From NCBI GenBank assembly GCA_903859705.1, contig CAIONQ010000163.1:62001-126000 (forward strand): a DNA stretch of 64,000 nucleotides. The letters are read 5' to 3'. Positions 44,379-53,091 of this stretch are shown piece after piece; position 1 is the stretch's first letter; each line of letters starts with the position of its first letter. The translations under genes and the position numbers were made by a program. Below the pieces are notes generated by a model. It was not told the origin of the DNA. It saw only the letters and a list, made by a program, of their open reading frames with translations, and searched no databases. The stretch comes from an uncultured Chthonomonas sp. (GTDB lineage: Bacteria > Armatimonadota > Chthonomonadetes > Chthonomonadales > Chthonomonadaceae).

Positions 44379-45704
44379 TTACAGCGAGTAGCCATTCTTC
44401 AGGTCTGGCTTTACAATGTGAGCAACTTCCGGTGCATTCTTCGCCTTCATTGCATGCGCATCCCACTGAATAACTTTGTTGGGAGACCATACCGCCATGT
44501 TGCCAAGCAAAATGGTTTCGGCCAGCTTACCAGAGTATTCTGGGAAGTTGGACATGGCCGGCTCGCCGCCCTTAATCGCGCGTACCCACTCTTCGAAGTG
44601 ACCCGGAGACTCAGGGAACTTCGGCACAACGCCGTTATCGCCTTCAATCGGCTTGCCGCTATGCTCAAAGAGCTTGCCTCCGCCGCCGTAGTCGCCAGGC
44701 GTATACAGCAGGGCCTTGTCGCCAATAATGAGCGAGCCGCTATCTTTGTAAGATGCACCTGGCAACAGGTCCTGGCTCGGCAACTTACCACCGTCGTACC
44801 AAACAAACTTGATTGGGCCACGGGTTTTGGTTGCCGGGAACTGGAAGGTGATCTGAGATGCCTTCGGGTAGCTGGCCTTATTGGTGCCAGTGGTCTCTGA
44901 ATAAACAGAGATAGGATCTCGTAGGCTAAGAGCCATGTATGGCAGGTTTACGGTGTGGCATGCCATGTCACCAAGGGCGCCCGTACCAAAATCCCACCAT
45001 CCGCGCCACTTAAAGGGCATATAACCATCGCCGTATGGGCGCTTCTCTGCCGGGCCAAGCCACAGATCCCAGTCAACATTTGCCGGAACCGGGGATGGCG
45101 CGGGAATTTCCATTCCCTGTGGCCAAATCGGTCGGTTTGTCCACACATGCACCTCGGTTACCTTGCCGAGGGCCCCCTGGCGAACCAGTGCGGCATTGCG
45201 GCGCATGCTGTTATCGCCGGTGCCCTGGTTGCCCATCTGGGTGGCAACTTTCTTAGAGCGCGCCAGGTCTGCAAGTTGGCGGCACTCCCATACACTGTGT
45301 GCCAGTGGCTTCTGCGTGTAGCAGGCCTTGCCAAGATGAAGTGCTGCTGCGGTGGCTACGGCATGCATATGGTCAGGCGTGCTGACTGTTACTGCATCAA
45401 TGCCGGAACCCATCTCATCAAACATCTTGCGCCAGTCGGTATACCGTTTGGCGTTTGGAAATCGCTTGTTACCGGCTGCCTCAAGGGTGTCGGAGTTTAC
45501 ATCACAAATTGCAACAACGTTGCCGTGCTCGCCGCAATCGGCACTGTCGCTGCCGCCTTTGCCGCCAACGCCGATACAGGCGAAGTTAATGCGGTCGTTG
45601 GCAGTTTTGTTGCCCTGGCCCCATGTGCGGTTGGAGATGACTACACCAATGCCGGTAAATGTAGCCTGTTTGATAAATTGACGCCGGCTGCTCTGCTCAC
45701 TCAT
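44379..45704 (-). CDS. Gfo/Idh/MocA-family oxidoreductase, Tat-exported
   Basis: This 441-residue protein has a Tat signal (SRRQFIKQATFTGIG). A Rossmann domain follows (INFACIGVGGKGGSDSADCG, NVVAICDVNSD, VTVSTPDHMHAVA), then the family hinge as TQKPLAHSV, where Gln replaces Glu of EKP, a variant common in relatives. The C-terminal domain (GKVTEVHVWTNRP, WWDFGTGALGDMACHTVNLP) is a large-family alpha/beta domain. Such proteins bind NAD(P) and oxidise sugars or related compounds; here export implies an extracytoplasmic role, which may need a cofactor bound before Tat transport. ATG at 45704 has AAAGGG upstream; the longer open frame is rejected. Confidence 0.9.
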   Translation of the reverse strand: MSEQSSRRQFIKQATFTGIGVVISNRTWGQGNKTANDRINFACIGVGGKGGSDSADCGEHGNVVAICDVNSDTLEAAGNKRFPNAKRYTDWRKMFDEMGSGIDAVTVSTPDHMHAVATAAALHLGKACYTQKPLAHSVWECRQLADLARSKKVATQMGNQGTGDNSMRRNAALVRQGALGKVTEVHVWTNRPIWPQGMEIPAPSPVPANVDWDLWLGPAEKRPYGDGYMPFKWRGWWDFGTGALGDMACHTVNLPYMALSLRDPISVYSETTGTNKASYPKASQITFQFPATKTRGPIKFVWYDGGKLPSQDLLPGASYKDSGSLIIGDKALLYTPGDYGGGGKLFEHSGKPIEGDNGVVPKFPESPGHFEEWVRAIKGGEPAMSNFPEYSGKLAETILLGNMAVWSPNKVIQWDAHAMKAKNAPEVAHIVKPDLKNGYSL

Positions 45705-45899
45705 AATTCGGCCCTTTCGTGGTCCCGTATCCTCAATCGGATGAGCGCAATGCGCTGTCGAAATAGATTGGTGGGCTGATGCGCGCATGTGAACTGCGCA
45801 TCTGGGAGGCATGTACTTTGTTAGTTCATGCGGTGCCGCCGCATTTCCTCTTTAGAACCGGCGGTAAATTGTTGTTGTTGGTTATGTACAGCCCGGCAA

Positions 45900-47075
45900 C
45901 TAAGGAGTCTGGCGCGTGTCTTTTTCGCTTTCGGCTATAATCGCTTCTAGCTGCGCGCGAGATACGTCTGGCACCAGAGCATCAATGCTAAGCGTGAACT
46001 TGAGATCTACCGGGCTCACCACTGCTGTTAGCTGCGATAGAAGCTGCGGCGCTATGCGGGCTATGTCGTTTTGATCCAGGCGAAGAGTAGCGCTATAAAG
46101 GCGCTTAGGGCCACCCGGGCCAACCCGCTGCTTAATGCCCGCCGCAAGTGCCGATTGCAGTGCCGTTTGCAGCACCTTATCGTTAATCAGGCGTGGTAAA
46201 AACAGAAACCGTGCAAACTCTTCGGCAAGCTGTGGGCCAGCGGGCACCGCATCGCCTAACCATCCTCTGGCGGCGTCAATTTCCTCAGCAAGCCCAAGAT
46301 CATCAATGCGTACCAGGCCAGCATCTGCCAGTGTTTGTGCTACAGCTTCAGCCAGGGTACGAAGGCCACATTCCAGCGGTAGCTCGCGCCACTCTAGCGA
46401 GCTCTCAGGGTCTGCCTGAGTTGGTACCAGCAGCCACTTGAAAATTTCGCGCAGAGCAATCTCTTTCCGGTCCAAAAACCGGGTTACATGGGCTCTGGCA
46501 CGGTCAACAAGTCTAGATTCCAGGCCACCTGGCTGATCTACCAGGCTGCGCCAGGCAAGCATGCTGCGTATCTCTTCAGCAAGTTCTTGCACCTGCTCAG
46601 CTTCGGCCGCCACAAATATTAGGGAGTTGCGATATCGCCGCGGGCCAACCCCATAGTGAGATAGAAATGCCTGGGATTTGCGCCGGGCTATGCTCTCATG
46701 GTTTCCCTGTATATGGGGGTGCGCCGGGTTTAGCATAACCATGCGTGTTTGCCGCACATCGCGTATGTCTGCGTTGCTGGAAGGCGAAAGCAGAATCTCA
46801 GCAAAAGGTGCAACACGCCGCTTCTCAGCAGCAAGCAGTGAATTAATTTCAGACAACACCACACTATCCGCTACGTTGTTACGGCGGTTAGTGTAGGTTT
46901 GCAACAGGTGGTCATCGTCGGCATCGCCAAGCCTGGCTGTGCGAGATGCAGTGAAGATATTCTGAAGCGGATCCGGAACAGCCGATTCTGAGGGTTCGGC
47001 AGCGGGCTCCGGCTCCTGCGTAGGCTTGGCGGCAGGTATCCAGCTGGGCGGCGGCCCAAGCTTGCGCCTATTCAT
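45900..47075 (-). CDS. ParB-position protein resembling the C-terminal part of DUF499 proteins
   Basis: This 391-residue protein opens MNRRKLGPPPSWIPAAKPTQ, like the ParA-contacting N-terminus of ParB proteins. Residues about 20-80 are Pro/Glu/Ala-rich and disordered. From about 95 to 300 the pattern matches the C-terminal half of DUF499 ATPase proteins: YRNSLIFVAAEAEQVQELAE, IRSMLAWRSLVDQ, LREIFKWLLVPTQAD and LRTLAEAVAQTLADAGLV. The AAA domain that precedes this region in DUF499 proteins is absent. It has no helix-turn-helix or ParB nuclease box. It starts eight bases inside the end of the upstream parA-like gene, so the two are a unit. Its function is unknown. Confidence 0.62.
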   Translation of the reverse strand: MNRRKLGPPPSWIPAAKPTQEPEPAAEPSESAVPDPLQNIFTASRTARLGDADDDHLLQTYTNRRNNVADSVVLSEINSLLAAEKRRVAPFAEILLSPSSNADIRDVRQTRMVMLNPAHPHIQGNHESIARRKSQAFLSHYGVGPRRYRNSLIFVAAEAEQVQELAEEIRSMLAWRSLVDQPGGLESRLVDRARAHVTRFLDRKEIALREIFKWLLVPTQADPESSLEWRELPLECGLRTLAEAVAQTLADAGLVRIDDLGLAEEIDAARGWLGDAVPAGPQLAEEFARFLFLPRLINDKVLQTALQSALAAGIKQRVGPGGPKRLYSATLRLDQNDIARIAPQLLSQLTAVVSPVDLKFTLSIDALVPDVSRAQLEAIIAESEKDTRQTP

Positions 47076-48018
47076 TCAACAACTCCCTCGTTAGTGCGGC
47101 ATAGTCGTGAGTTGTCATGTTATTGGGGAACATAACAGGAAGTGGGCACCGGTACATCTGAGAGCGGCCAACATCTACCGCCTTGCGAATAACCGTGTTC
47201 AGTACGCGATTGTCGTACGCCTGCCACAACTGGTCAAGTACATCTTCGGTAAACTGGTTCGGTTCTACACGGGTAGCCAGAAACCATACATTGGGGGCAT
47301 CAGCAAGCTCCTCGCTTACATGCCTCATAATCTCCAGCAACTTAACGGTGCCGCGCAGTGAAAAGGCACCCATGTCTACAGGCACGATAACATCTGTTGC
47401 CGCTGCAATAGCATTTACAGTAAGCGCATCCAGGTTCGGCGGGCAATCAATAACCACGTAAGGGTAATCTTCTTGCACAGCCTTCAGTGCGTTACGCAAA
47501 ATCTTGGCCCACCACGGCCGGCCGGTTACCTGCATGGTTGTTTCGGCAAGCTCAAGGTTGCTGCCAACAATGCTGAGTGAGCTTGGCTCAAACTCCAGCG
47601 GTGGCTCCTGCAAGATTATAGGGGATATAGCCTCCTGAATAGGAAGGCCCTTTACCATTACTTCGTAGAGTGTGCGTTCAAGGCCATCGCTATCAAGGCC
47701 GCATACCTGAGTAAGGTGTCCCTGTGGATCGGCATCGATCATCAGAGTTGGGGCCCTGCGCGAAAGGAACCAGCCCAGTGCGCCGGCCGTGGTAGTTTTG
47801 GCAACGCCCCCTTTATGGTTGCAAATTGCAAATACACGCCGCCGCGTATCGGGATTTTTCGCGGCAAACAGGGCAGTCAACTCGTCGCGGTCGAGCTGAA
47901 TGGCCTTGCCCTGGCCGTATTGAGTAAGCCGCTTAGATCGGATGTAATTACGCAGAGTATGCGTGCTCACCTGATACTGGGATGCGGCCTCTGTGAGATC
48001 GATACGCTGGGGTGCCAT
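47068..48018 (-). CDS. ParA/Soj-type ATPase with N-terminal HTH
   Basis: This 316-residue protein has a helix-turn-helix of MerR/excisionase type (about 5-55: EAASQYQVSTHTLRNYIRSK). The deviant Walker A ATPase follows: CNHKGGVAKTTTAGALG (about 64-80), Walker A' MIDADPQGHLTQ, and VVIDCPPNLDALTVNAIAAA. Such ATPases move plasmids, chromosomes or protein cargo. ATG at 48018 is preferred because GGAGGAG lies directly upstream. It overlaps the next gene by eight bases, as parA and parB commonly do, though that partner is not a ParB. No parS-like repeats were spotted nearby. Confidence 0.85.
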   Translation of the reverse strand: MAPQRIDLTEAASQYQVSTHTLRNYIRSKRLTQYGQGKAIQLDRDELTALFAAKNPDTRRRVFAICNHKGGVAKTTTAGALGWFLSRRAPTLMIDADPQGHLTQVCGLDSDGLERTLYEVMVKGLPIQEAISPIILQEPPLEFEPSSLSIVGSNLELAETTMQVTGRPWWAKILRNALKAVQEDYPYVVIDCPPNLDALTVNAIAAATDVIVPVDMGAFSLRGTVKLLEIMRHVSEELADAPNVWFLATRVEPNQFTEDVLDQLWQAYDNRVLNTVIRKAVDVGRSQMYRCPLPVMFPNNMTTHDYAALTRELLNE

Positions 48019-48266
48019 CTCTCCTCCAAAATCAATCATATGCACCGGTCATTATAGCCCTTCAGCTTACTCAAGTCAAATTACAGGCGGGTTCACATGC
48101 ACACAGCATCGCCGGGAGTACCCCCGATTCCGAGCGTGTATGGCATTGTTGCACAATAAACGCACCATCCCTGCACACACGTAGAGTTAATACGCCTGCT
48201 GAAACTTCGTAAACGGTAAACTTACATGTGGGGAATTACCCATTGAAATGGTTGGAGGTTTCAGTA

Positions 48267-49430
48267 ATGCAGGAACAACACCTGGTGGAAATAACGGGCC
48301 AGAAGCTTGTGGATACAATTGAACATAACTGGTCACTTGAGATGGATGGCGTGGCTATGTACGCCGCACTTGCATCCAGAGAACGCATTCCTGAACGCAA
48401 AAAAATCTTCCAGATGCTCAGCGATTTGGAGCAAAAACATGCTAATTCATGGGAGAAGAGGCTCAAAGATCTGGGCGGATCCGTTCCTGAAAACAGCAGT
48501 GGCAAGGCTCATGCCATTCGGGTTGCAGATACGCCAGGGGGCATGGAGGAGATAATCCAGGCGATTATTGCCGAAGAGCGGCGGGATGTATCCTCTTACC
48601 TCAGGCAGATGCGAGCTATTACAGATTCAGAGACTCGAGAAATATTGCGCGAAGTTGTGCTGGATGAGTTTGCGCATGGGCATGTACTCACCCGAATGCT
48701 GGAGCAAAGCAGCTCACGCAGTGTGCTGGATTACCTGCTGCATCGTAAACGGCAGGGCACTGGCAGCTGGATAGGCGATGCAGTATATGGCGTAAATGAT
48801 GGACTGGGGGCAATCTTCGGCATCGTAAGTGGTGTTTCTGGAGCCACACTTGGCGATAGCCGATTTGTACTTCTGGCTGGCCTATCTGGCGTGGTAGCCA
48901 GCGCTCTATCTATGGGTAGTGGCGCGTATCTGGCAGCAAAGTCTGAACGCGAGATCTTCGAGGCGGAAATTCACCGGGAACGCGAAGCACTCAACCAACA
49001 TCCCGAAGCTGCTAAAGAGGAGATGTCTATCTTTTACCAGCTTAAAGGTGTGCCAGAACAGGAATCCATACGCATGTCAGAATATCTGGCCGCAAACCCA
49101 GATCAGTTTCTACATACAATGGCAGCCGAAAAGCTTAACCTCACAGAAGATGGCCTCTCAGATCCCATCAAATCTGCCATCTCAGGCTCACTCTCCACGG
49201 CCGTTGGTGCCTTCGTCCCTATTATTCCGTTTTTCTTCATGAAGGGATTCCAGGCGGTGATCGCTGCCGCAATTGTATCTCTGCTTGCTCACTTTGCCGT
49301 GGGTGCTGCCAAGAGCCTGGTTACCGTTCGCTCCTGGTGGAGCAGTGGCTGGGAAATGACGCTTATCGGAGCCATCGAAGGCATCGTTACATACCTTATC
49401 GGTATTGGCCTGGGCAGAGCAGGGGCGTAA
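48267..49430 (+). CDS. ferritin-like domain fused to VIT1/CCC1 iron transporter
   Basis: This 387-residue protein joins two domains. Residues about 1-150 form a four-helix ferritin/erythrin-like bundle with two ExxH motifs (LEQKHANSW and DEFAHGHVL) and further glutamates, giving a di-iron site. Residues about 165-387 are the VIT1/CCC1 transporter domain: WIGDAVYGVNDGLGAIFGIV, SALSMGSGAYLAAKSERE and membrane helices near the end. This matches the membrane-bound ferritin MbfA type, which exports iron and protects from peroxide. ATG at 48267 has GGAGG eight bases upstream. It is divergent from the parA-like gene and convergent with the BON gene. Confidence 0.88.
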   Translation: MQEQHLVEITGQKLVDTIEHNWSLEMDGVAMYAALASRERIPERKKIFQMLSDLEQKHANSWEKRLKDLGGSVPENSSGKAHAIRVADTPGGMEEIIQAIIAEERRDVSSYLRQMRAITDSETREILREVVLDEFAHGHVLTRMLEQSSSRSVLDYLLHRKRQGTGSWIGDAVYGVNDGLGAIFGIVSGVSGATLGDSRFVLLAGLSGVVASALSMGSGAYLAAKSEREIFEAEIHREREALNQHPEAAKEEMSIFYQLKGVPEQESIRMSEYLAANPDQFLHTMAAEKLNLTEDGLSDPIKSAISGSLSTAVGAFVPIIPFFFMKGFQAVIAAAIVSLLAHFAVGAAKSLVTVRSWWSSGWEMTLIGAIEGIVTYLIGIGLGRAGA

Positions 49431-49434
49431 AAAA

Positions 49435-49466
49435 GGGGGGCGCTGCGTTTCTGCTGCGTCCCCCAA
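49435..49466 (+). terminator. possible terminator after the VIT1 gene
   Basis: A G6 run (49435-49440) faces a C5 run (49460-49464) and is followed by AAAA, with no T run on the plus strand. It could pair, but the inner part pairs poorly. Confidence 0.3.
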
Positions 49467-49564
49467 AATCCTTCACAGGATAAGTTCTCTGTTCGTCGTC
49501 GTTGAAAGAGAAGTTTTCAAGCTGTTGCTTCACAGCCCATAGATGAGCGAATGGATAGGTAAAA

Positions 49565-50029
49565 CTAATCCATGGGAGCAGCAATCTCGATATCGTTTAC
49601 AATGCCCTTTACGCCGGATATGTGGCTTATTGCAACCTGTGCCTCAAGCTTCTGGTACTCGGCAGATACTTTGCCCTGTAGCAGAACCCATCCATCTACC
49701 ACAACACAATCAATGCTACCAGAGGGCAGCAGCACATTCCACTTGAAGTGGTAGCGCACTGCATCGCTAATCTCTTTGTCTGCCCTGAACTCGTGGCGCG
49801 GAATTTTTACTTCCAGCCGGTTGTTTACTACTGTAACTTCAGATACGCGGTGGGCCGCTGCCTCTGCATAAACTTTGGCTGCAAAAGACTTTACCGATCC
49901 TACCAGAGTTACCGTGCTGTCTTCAACGCTGGTTTCAAGCGCGATGCCGGAGATCCTGGGATCAGATGCTATTTCGCGTCGTACCTTCGCATTAACATCA
50001 TTCGCTTGTTGAATAGTGGCTGCAGCCAT
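49565..50029 (-). CDS. double BON-domain protein
   Basis: This 154-residue protein carries two BON domains, each a beta-alpha-beta fold that in the family binds membranes or other stress-response proteins. The first (about 12-75) contains IALETSVEDSTVTLVGSVKS and VTVVNNRLEVK. The second (about 85-150) contains CVVVDGWVLLQGKVSAEYQK and VKGIVNDIEI. No signal peptide is seen, so it is likely cytoplasmic. GGGAGG lies seven bases before the ATG at 50029. It is in a row of stress-type genes that also holds two UspA proteins. Confidence 0.85.
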   Translation of the reverse strand: MAAATIQQANDVNAKVRREIASDPRISGIALETSVEDSTVTLVGSVKSFAAKVYAEAAAHRVSEVTVVNNRLEVKIPRHEFRADKEISDAVRYHFKWNVLLPSGSIDCVVVDGWVLLQGKVSAEYQKLEAQVAISHISGVKGIVNDIEIAAPMD

Positions 50030-50225
50030 TTTCATTCCTCCCAATCGTCCGGCCCGCATATCTTCTGTTGGCGGGCGCCCGGCGAAATCTCTCTAAGTAT
50101 GTTCGCTCTAGCGCTTGCAAAGTAAGCAAGCATCCGAGCTTTCCGCTCAAGATAGTGAAATTATATGGCAACAGCCGCACGCGATAAATCCGCGATTTGG
50201 CGGATTGTTCCACGCTGGTTAACCG

Positions 50226-50669
50226 TTACCGAACGATGAGTACGGGGCAATGCGCATGGTGCAATACACCATCCGAAATGCTGCCAAGCAAGTAGGATTT
50301 CCACTGGCTGAGGCCACGGCAACCCATCACTATCAGGTCCACGTGCTCTGCTTCCGCCAGGCTAATAATCCTGTCTACCGGGTGGCCAAGCTCTCGGCGG
50401 CAGGAGTATGCAACGCCCTCTTGCTCAAGCACCGCTCCGGTCTCTCTTTCAACACTCTGCTGTAGCTCCTGTACATAGCTGCCCATGTTTGTTGCCGTTG
50501 AAAGCGATGCACCGGGCACACCAATGAACGGTGGCGGCACATCGGTTGGGTTGTACACACATGCAATGATGATCTCTGAGCCAAACTTCTTCGCGATACC
50601 GGCTGCATGCTTTGCTGCCATCTTCGCGTGGTCGGATCCATCGGAGCAAACCAGTATTTTCGTAAACAT
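50226..50669 (-). CDS. universal stress protein (UspA family)
   Basis: This 147-residue cytoplasmic protein opens FTKILVCSDGSDHAKMAAKH. It keeps the ATP-binding motif Gly-x2-Gly-x9-Gly-Ser in MGCRGLSQWKSYLLGSISDG, then HHAHCPVLIVR. This form normally binds ATP and is induced in stationary phase or hypoxia. It is a close paralog of the Usp at 52266-52706 and shares its HHAHCPVLIVR end. An AGGAG lies about seven bases before its ATG. Confidence 0.93.
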   Translation of the reverse strand: MFTKILVCSDGSDHAKMAAKHAAGIAKKFGSEIIIACVYNPTDVPPPFIGVPGASLSTATNMGSYVQELQQSVERETGAVLEQEGVAYSCRRELGHPVDRIISLAEAEHVDLIVMGCRGLSQWKSYLLGSISDGVLHHAHCPVLIVR

Positions 50670-50847
50670 GTCTTACTCCTCTCACGTTTATGGCCATCTC
50701 GCTACACTGCGGGGCAAGCTATAAACTTCAATCTGTGTTCTCTTTGAACAACACTCAGAGTATATATCGCGCCTTGCTCCCGCGTAATCCACGGTTCAGC
50801 GTATTCCCGGCAATACATGCAACGAATTGGCACACATGTTAATAAAA

Positions 50848-50880
50848 GAGGGGCAGAGCCACAAATGTGGCCCTGCCCTC
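50848..50880 (-). terminator. terminator after the double-HTH regulator gene
   Basis: Long stem: arms GAGGGGCAGAGCCAC (50848-50862) and GTGGCCCTGCCCTC (50867-50880), loop AAAT, one internal mismatch. TTTTATT follows on the minus strand. Confidence 0.8.
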
Positions 50881-50912
50881 CTTAAAATTTCTGTTTCTGT
50901 TTTGGGCCCAGC

Positions 50913-52187
50913 TTACAGCCCGCGTGCTGCAGTCTCCATCAACGCCCGATACTTCGGTGCCGGAGATTCCTGGAGCATGCAGAGAGCATGTGCCAGATGA
51001 TTTTGCGCAGCGCACTTCTCACCAGCTGCAATAAGCGTTTCAGACATTGCAATCAGGTTAAAGATTCGGTGAGAACGTGCTGGCGGCATGGTGGGAAGCT
51101 GGTTAAGCGCTTCTACTGGTTTGCCGTTTATCGTGAGCACTCGCATTTTGGAAAGTCGGTAGTATCTGTCCAACTCTGGCCCGTTTGTATCGCAGAGATT
51201 TACCAGATCGTTGGCCTGCTTTAAAGCTGCCTCAGATTGCTCTGCGCGGCCACACCGTGCGGCATAGTAGGCGATATCACAAACCAGCATGCTGCGGTAT
51301 TGTGGCTGGGTGATGCGTGGTAACCAGGAACCCAATAGCTTCAGACTGGTGCGTTCTCCGCGCTGCCCCATGCCAACATGTATAGAGGCGATGTTTAGCG
51401 CTGTAAGCCAGTGCGCCTCACACTTGTGGGGCTCTTCCATAAGTGCCAACGCCTGCCTGCACACCAGAGCAGATTCCGCGTAACGATCCTGAAGTACAAG
51501 CCATCTCGCATGGTCCGCATGTAGTTTGGCAAGTATGCGGAAAGCTTCTGGAGATTCCAGTGCGTGCATTCTCAAATGCCGCTCCAAAGTAAGTGCATAC
51601 AGGTCCACCACGGGTGTTTGCAGGCAATCAATATCCATGCCGAGGCGCATTACGCGCTCTTCGCACTCCTCAATCGGTACCTCTATAGGCCATGACGGGG
51701 GCTGTAGCCGGCGAGATTGTAGGGCCTCGCGCTCCTCAGGGTAAGCTCCCAGCAAGTCGCAGGCAAGGTCTACGCTGGTGTCTGATGGAAACATCGTTGT
51801 AGTTTCCCATCGCAGCACCGTAGATCGATTTACATTCAGCTCGGTTGCAAGCCGGGTTTGAGACCAGCCAACGCGCAATCTCAATGCTCGCAACAAATCG
51901 CCAACACCTGGCGCAACAAGCAGGTCATCCTGCCGGGTGTCTCGCCGCACCAGGCGGGTGCCACGCGGTGGGGATACCAGGCTGGCCGCTAAAGCCTTCT
52001 CATGGGGAGCAGCATGCAATGCCAGCAATGCGCTATCTAGCTCTGCACTGCGCGGTATGCGTTCGCCGGATTCCCAGTAGGCGAGTGTCCTTACGGCTAT
52101 CTGCGCTACGTTTGCCAGCTGACGCTGGGAAAGGCCGCGCCGCTTCCGCAGGTCCTTTATGAACACCCCAAATCGCTTGTCTACCAT
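50913..52187 (-). CDS. transcriptional regulator with two XRE-type HTH domains and TPR-like C-terminus
   Basis: This 424-residue protein has two tandem lambda-repressor-like helix-turn-helix domains: residues about 5-60 (LRKRRGLSQRQLANVAQIAV) and about 93-150 (LRLRVGWSQTRLATELNVNR). The rest, about 180-424, is alpha-helical with TPR-like repeats (YAESALVCRQALALMEEP, AEQSEAALKQANDLVNLCD), as in regulators controlled by a peptide or partner. It ends in a strong terminator. It sits between the two Usp genes on the same strand and could control them, but no binding site was identified. Confidence 0.85.
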   Translation of the reverse strand: MVDKRFGVFIKDLRKRRGLSQRQLANVAQIAVRTLAYWESGERIPRSAELDSALLALHAAPHEKALAASLVSPPRGTRLVRRDTRQDDLLVAPGVGDLLRALRLRVGWSQTRLATELNVNRSTVLRWETTTMFPSDTSVDLACDLLGAYPEEREALQSRRLQPPSWPIEVPIEECEERVMRLGMDIDCLQTPVVDLYALTLERHLRMHALESPEAFRILAKLHADHARWLVLQDRYAESALVCRQALALMEEPHKCEAHWLTALNIASIHVGMGQRGERTSLKLLGSWLPRITQPQYRSMLVCDIAYYAARCGRAEQSEAALKQANDLVNLCDTNGPELDRYYRLSKMRVLTINGKPVEALNQLPTMPPARSHRIFNLIAMSETLIAAGEKCAAQNHLAHALCMLQESPAPKYRALMETAARGL

Positions 52188-52265
52188 GGTCGATCCTCTG
52201 GCATTCCGGCTTTAGCGCATCTAGGTTTGCCACACGCAGTTCGCCGGTTAGTTGCCTCTCACGAG

Positions 52266-52706
52266 TTATCTAACTATCAGTACGGGACAGTGCGCGTGGT
52301 GAAGCACTCCATCCGAAACGCTTCCAAGTAATAGCGACTTAAAGCCGCTCATCCCTCTGCAGCCCATTACCACAAGGTCTGCATTGATCTGTTGTGCCGC
52401 ATTCACGATTGTATCAACCGGGTGGCCGAACTCTCGTAATTCTGTGCCTTCAACGCCTGCTTCCGCCAGTATCTGGCGAGTGGCGCTCTGAATGGCTTCG
52501 TGCTGACCTTCACCGATGCTAATCACGGTATCCAGGCAGGCCGCCGCTTCCGGGGCCTCACCAAATGATGCCAGGAGCGGTGTGGGGAAGAACACACTCA
52601 GCACCGTAATCTTGGAACCAAACTTTTTCGCTATCTCGGCGGTGGATTGCGCGGCCTTCACGCCGCCTTCAGAACCATCGGCGCATAACAAAATTTGTTG
52701 GTACAT
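52266..52706 (-). CDS. universal stress protein (UspA family)
   Basis: This 146-residue protein opens MYQQILLCADGSEGGVKAAQ. Its ATP motif is MGCRGMSGFKSLLLGSVSDG, followed by HHAHCPVLIVR. GGGAG lies seven bases before the ATG at 52706. It follows the small zinc-ribbon gene by 31 bases, so the two are probably cotranscribed. The shared C-terminus shows it arose from the same duplication as the Usp at 50226-50669, although the two have diverged in the middle. Confidence 0.93.
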   Translation of the reverse strand: MYQQILLCADGSEGGVKAAQSTAEIAKKFGSKITVLSVFFPTPLLASFGEAPEAAACLDTVISIGEGQHEAIQSATRQILAEAGVEGTELREFGHPVDTIVNAAQQINADLVVMGCRGMSGFKSLLLGSVSDGVLHHAHCPVLIVR

Positions 52707-52737
52707 GGTCTTACTCCCGCCGGGGAGCCATGCTCCC

Positions 52738-52980
52738 TCAGCTTTCCGAACCAAAAGGCCCTGCAATGTCCAGATGTGTTGTGCGGAAATCTTTCGCACA
52801 CTTAGGACAGTAGTGCATCCACACACCGTTCATGCGAACATACAGCCAGTCTGCCGAAGGATCGGTTTTGCGCGGGCCAGTTCTGCCATTCAGTTGAGGC
52901 AGGGCAACCGGCACACAGGTTGATTCTTTGCAGTTGTCCCCATCGCAGACGATACGTCTGCCATCCGCAACCAGACTCAT
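52738..52980 (-). CDS. small zinc-ribbon-like protein
   Basis: This 80-residue protein is not recognised. It has cysteines in a pattern able to bind zinc: VCDGDNCKESTC near the N-terminus and HYCPKCAKDF near the C-terminus. GGGAG lies nine bases before the ATG. It is just upstream of a Usp gene on the same strand. It may be a small regulator or redox switch in the stress island; this is a guess from composition and position. Confidence 0.68.
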   Translation of the reverse strand: MSLVADGRRIVCDGDNCKESTCVPVALPQLNGRTGPRKTDPSADWLYVRMNGVWMHYCPKCAKDFRTTHLDIAGPFGSES

Positions 52981-53091
52981 CGATGCTGTCTCCCGCTCAG
53001 GATTTACGATGTGGACATTATAGTGTCCAATTCACGCAACAACATCCCCTGATTGGCGGATTGTAAGGCTTCTGCATGCACACAATGCGCA

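Noticed and set aside
47068-48045. Plasmid origin or replicon near the parA-like gene
   Set aside because: No replication initiator gene, iterons or clear parS sites nearby; surrounding genes look chromosomal.
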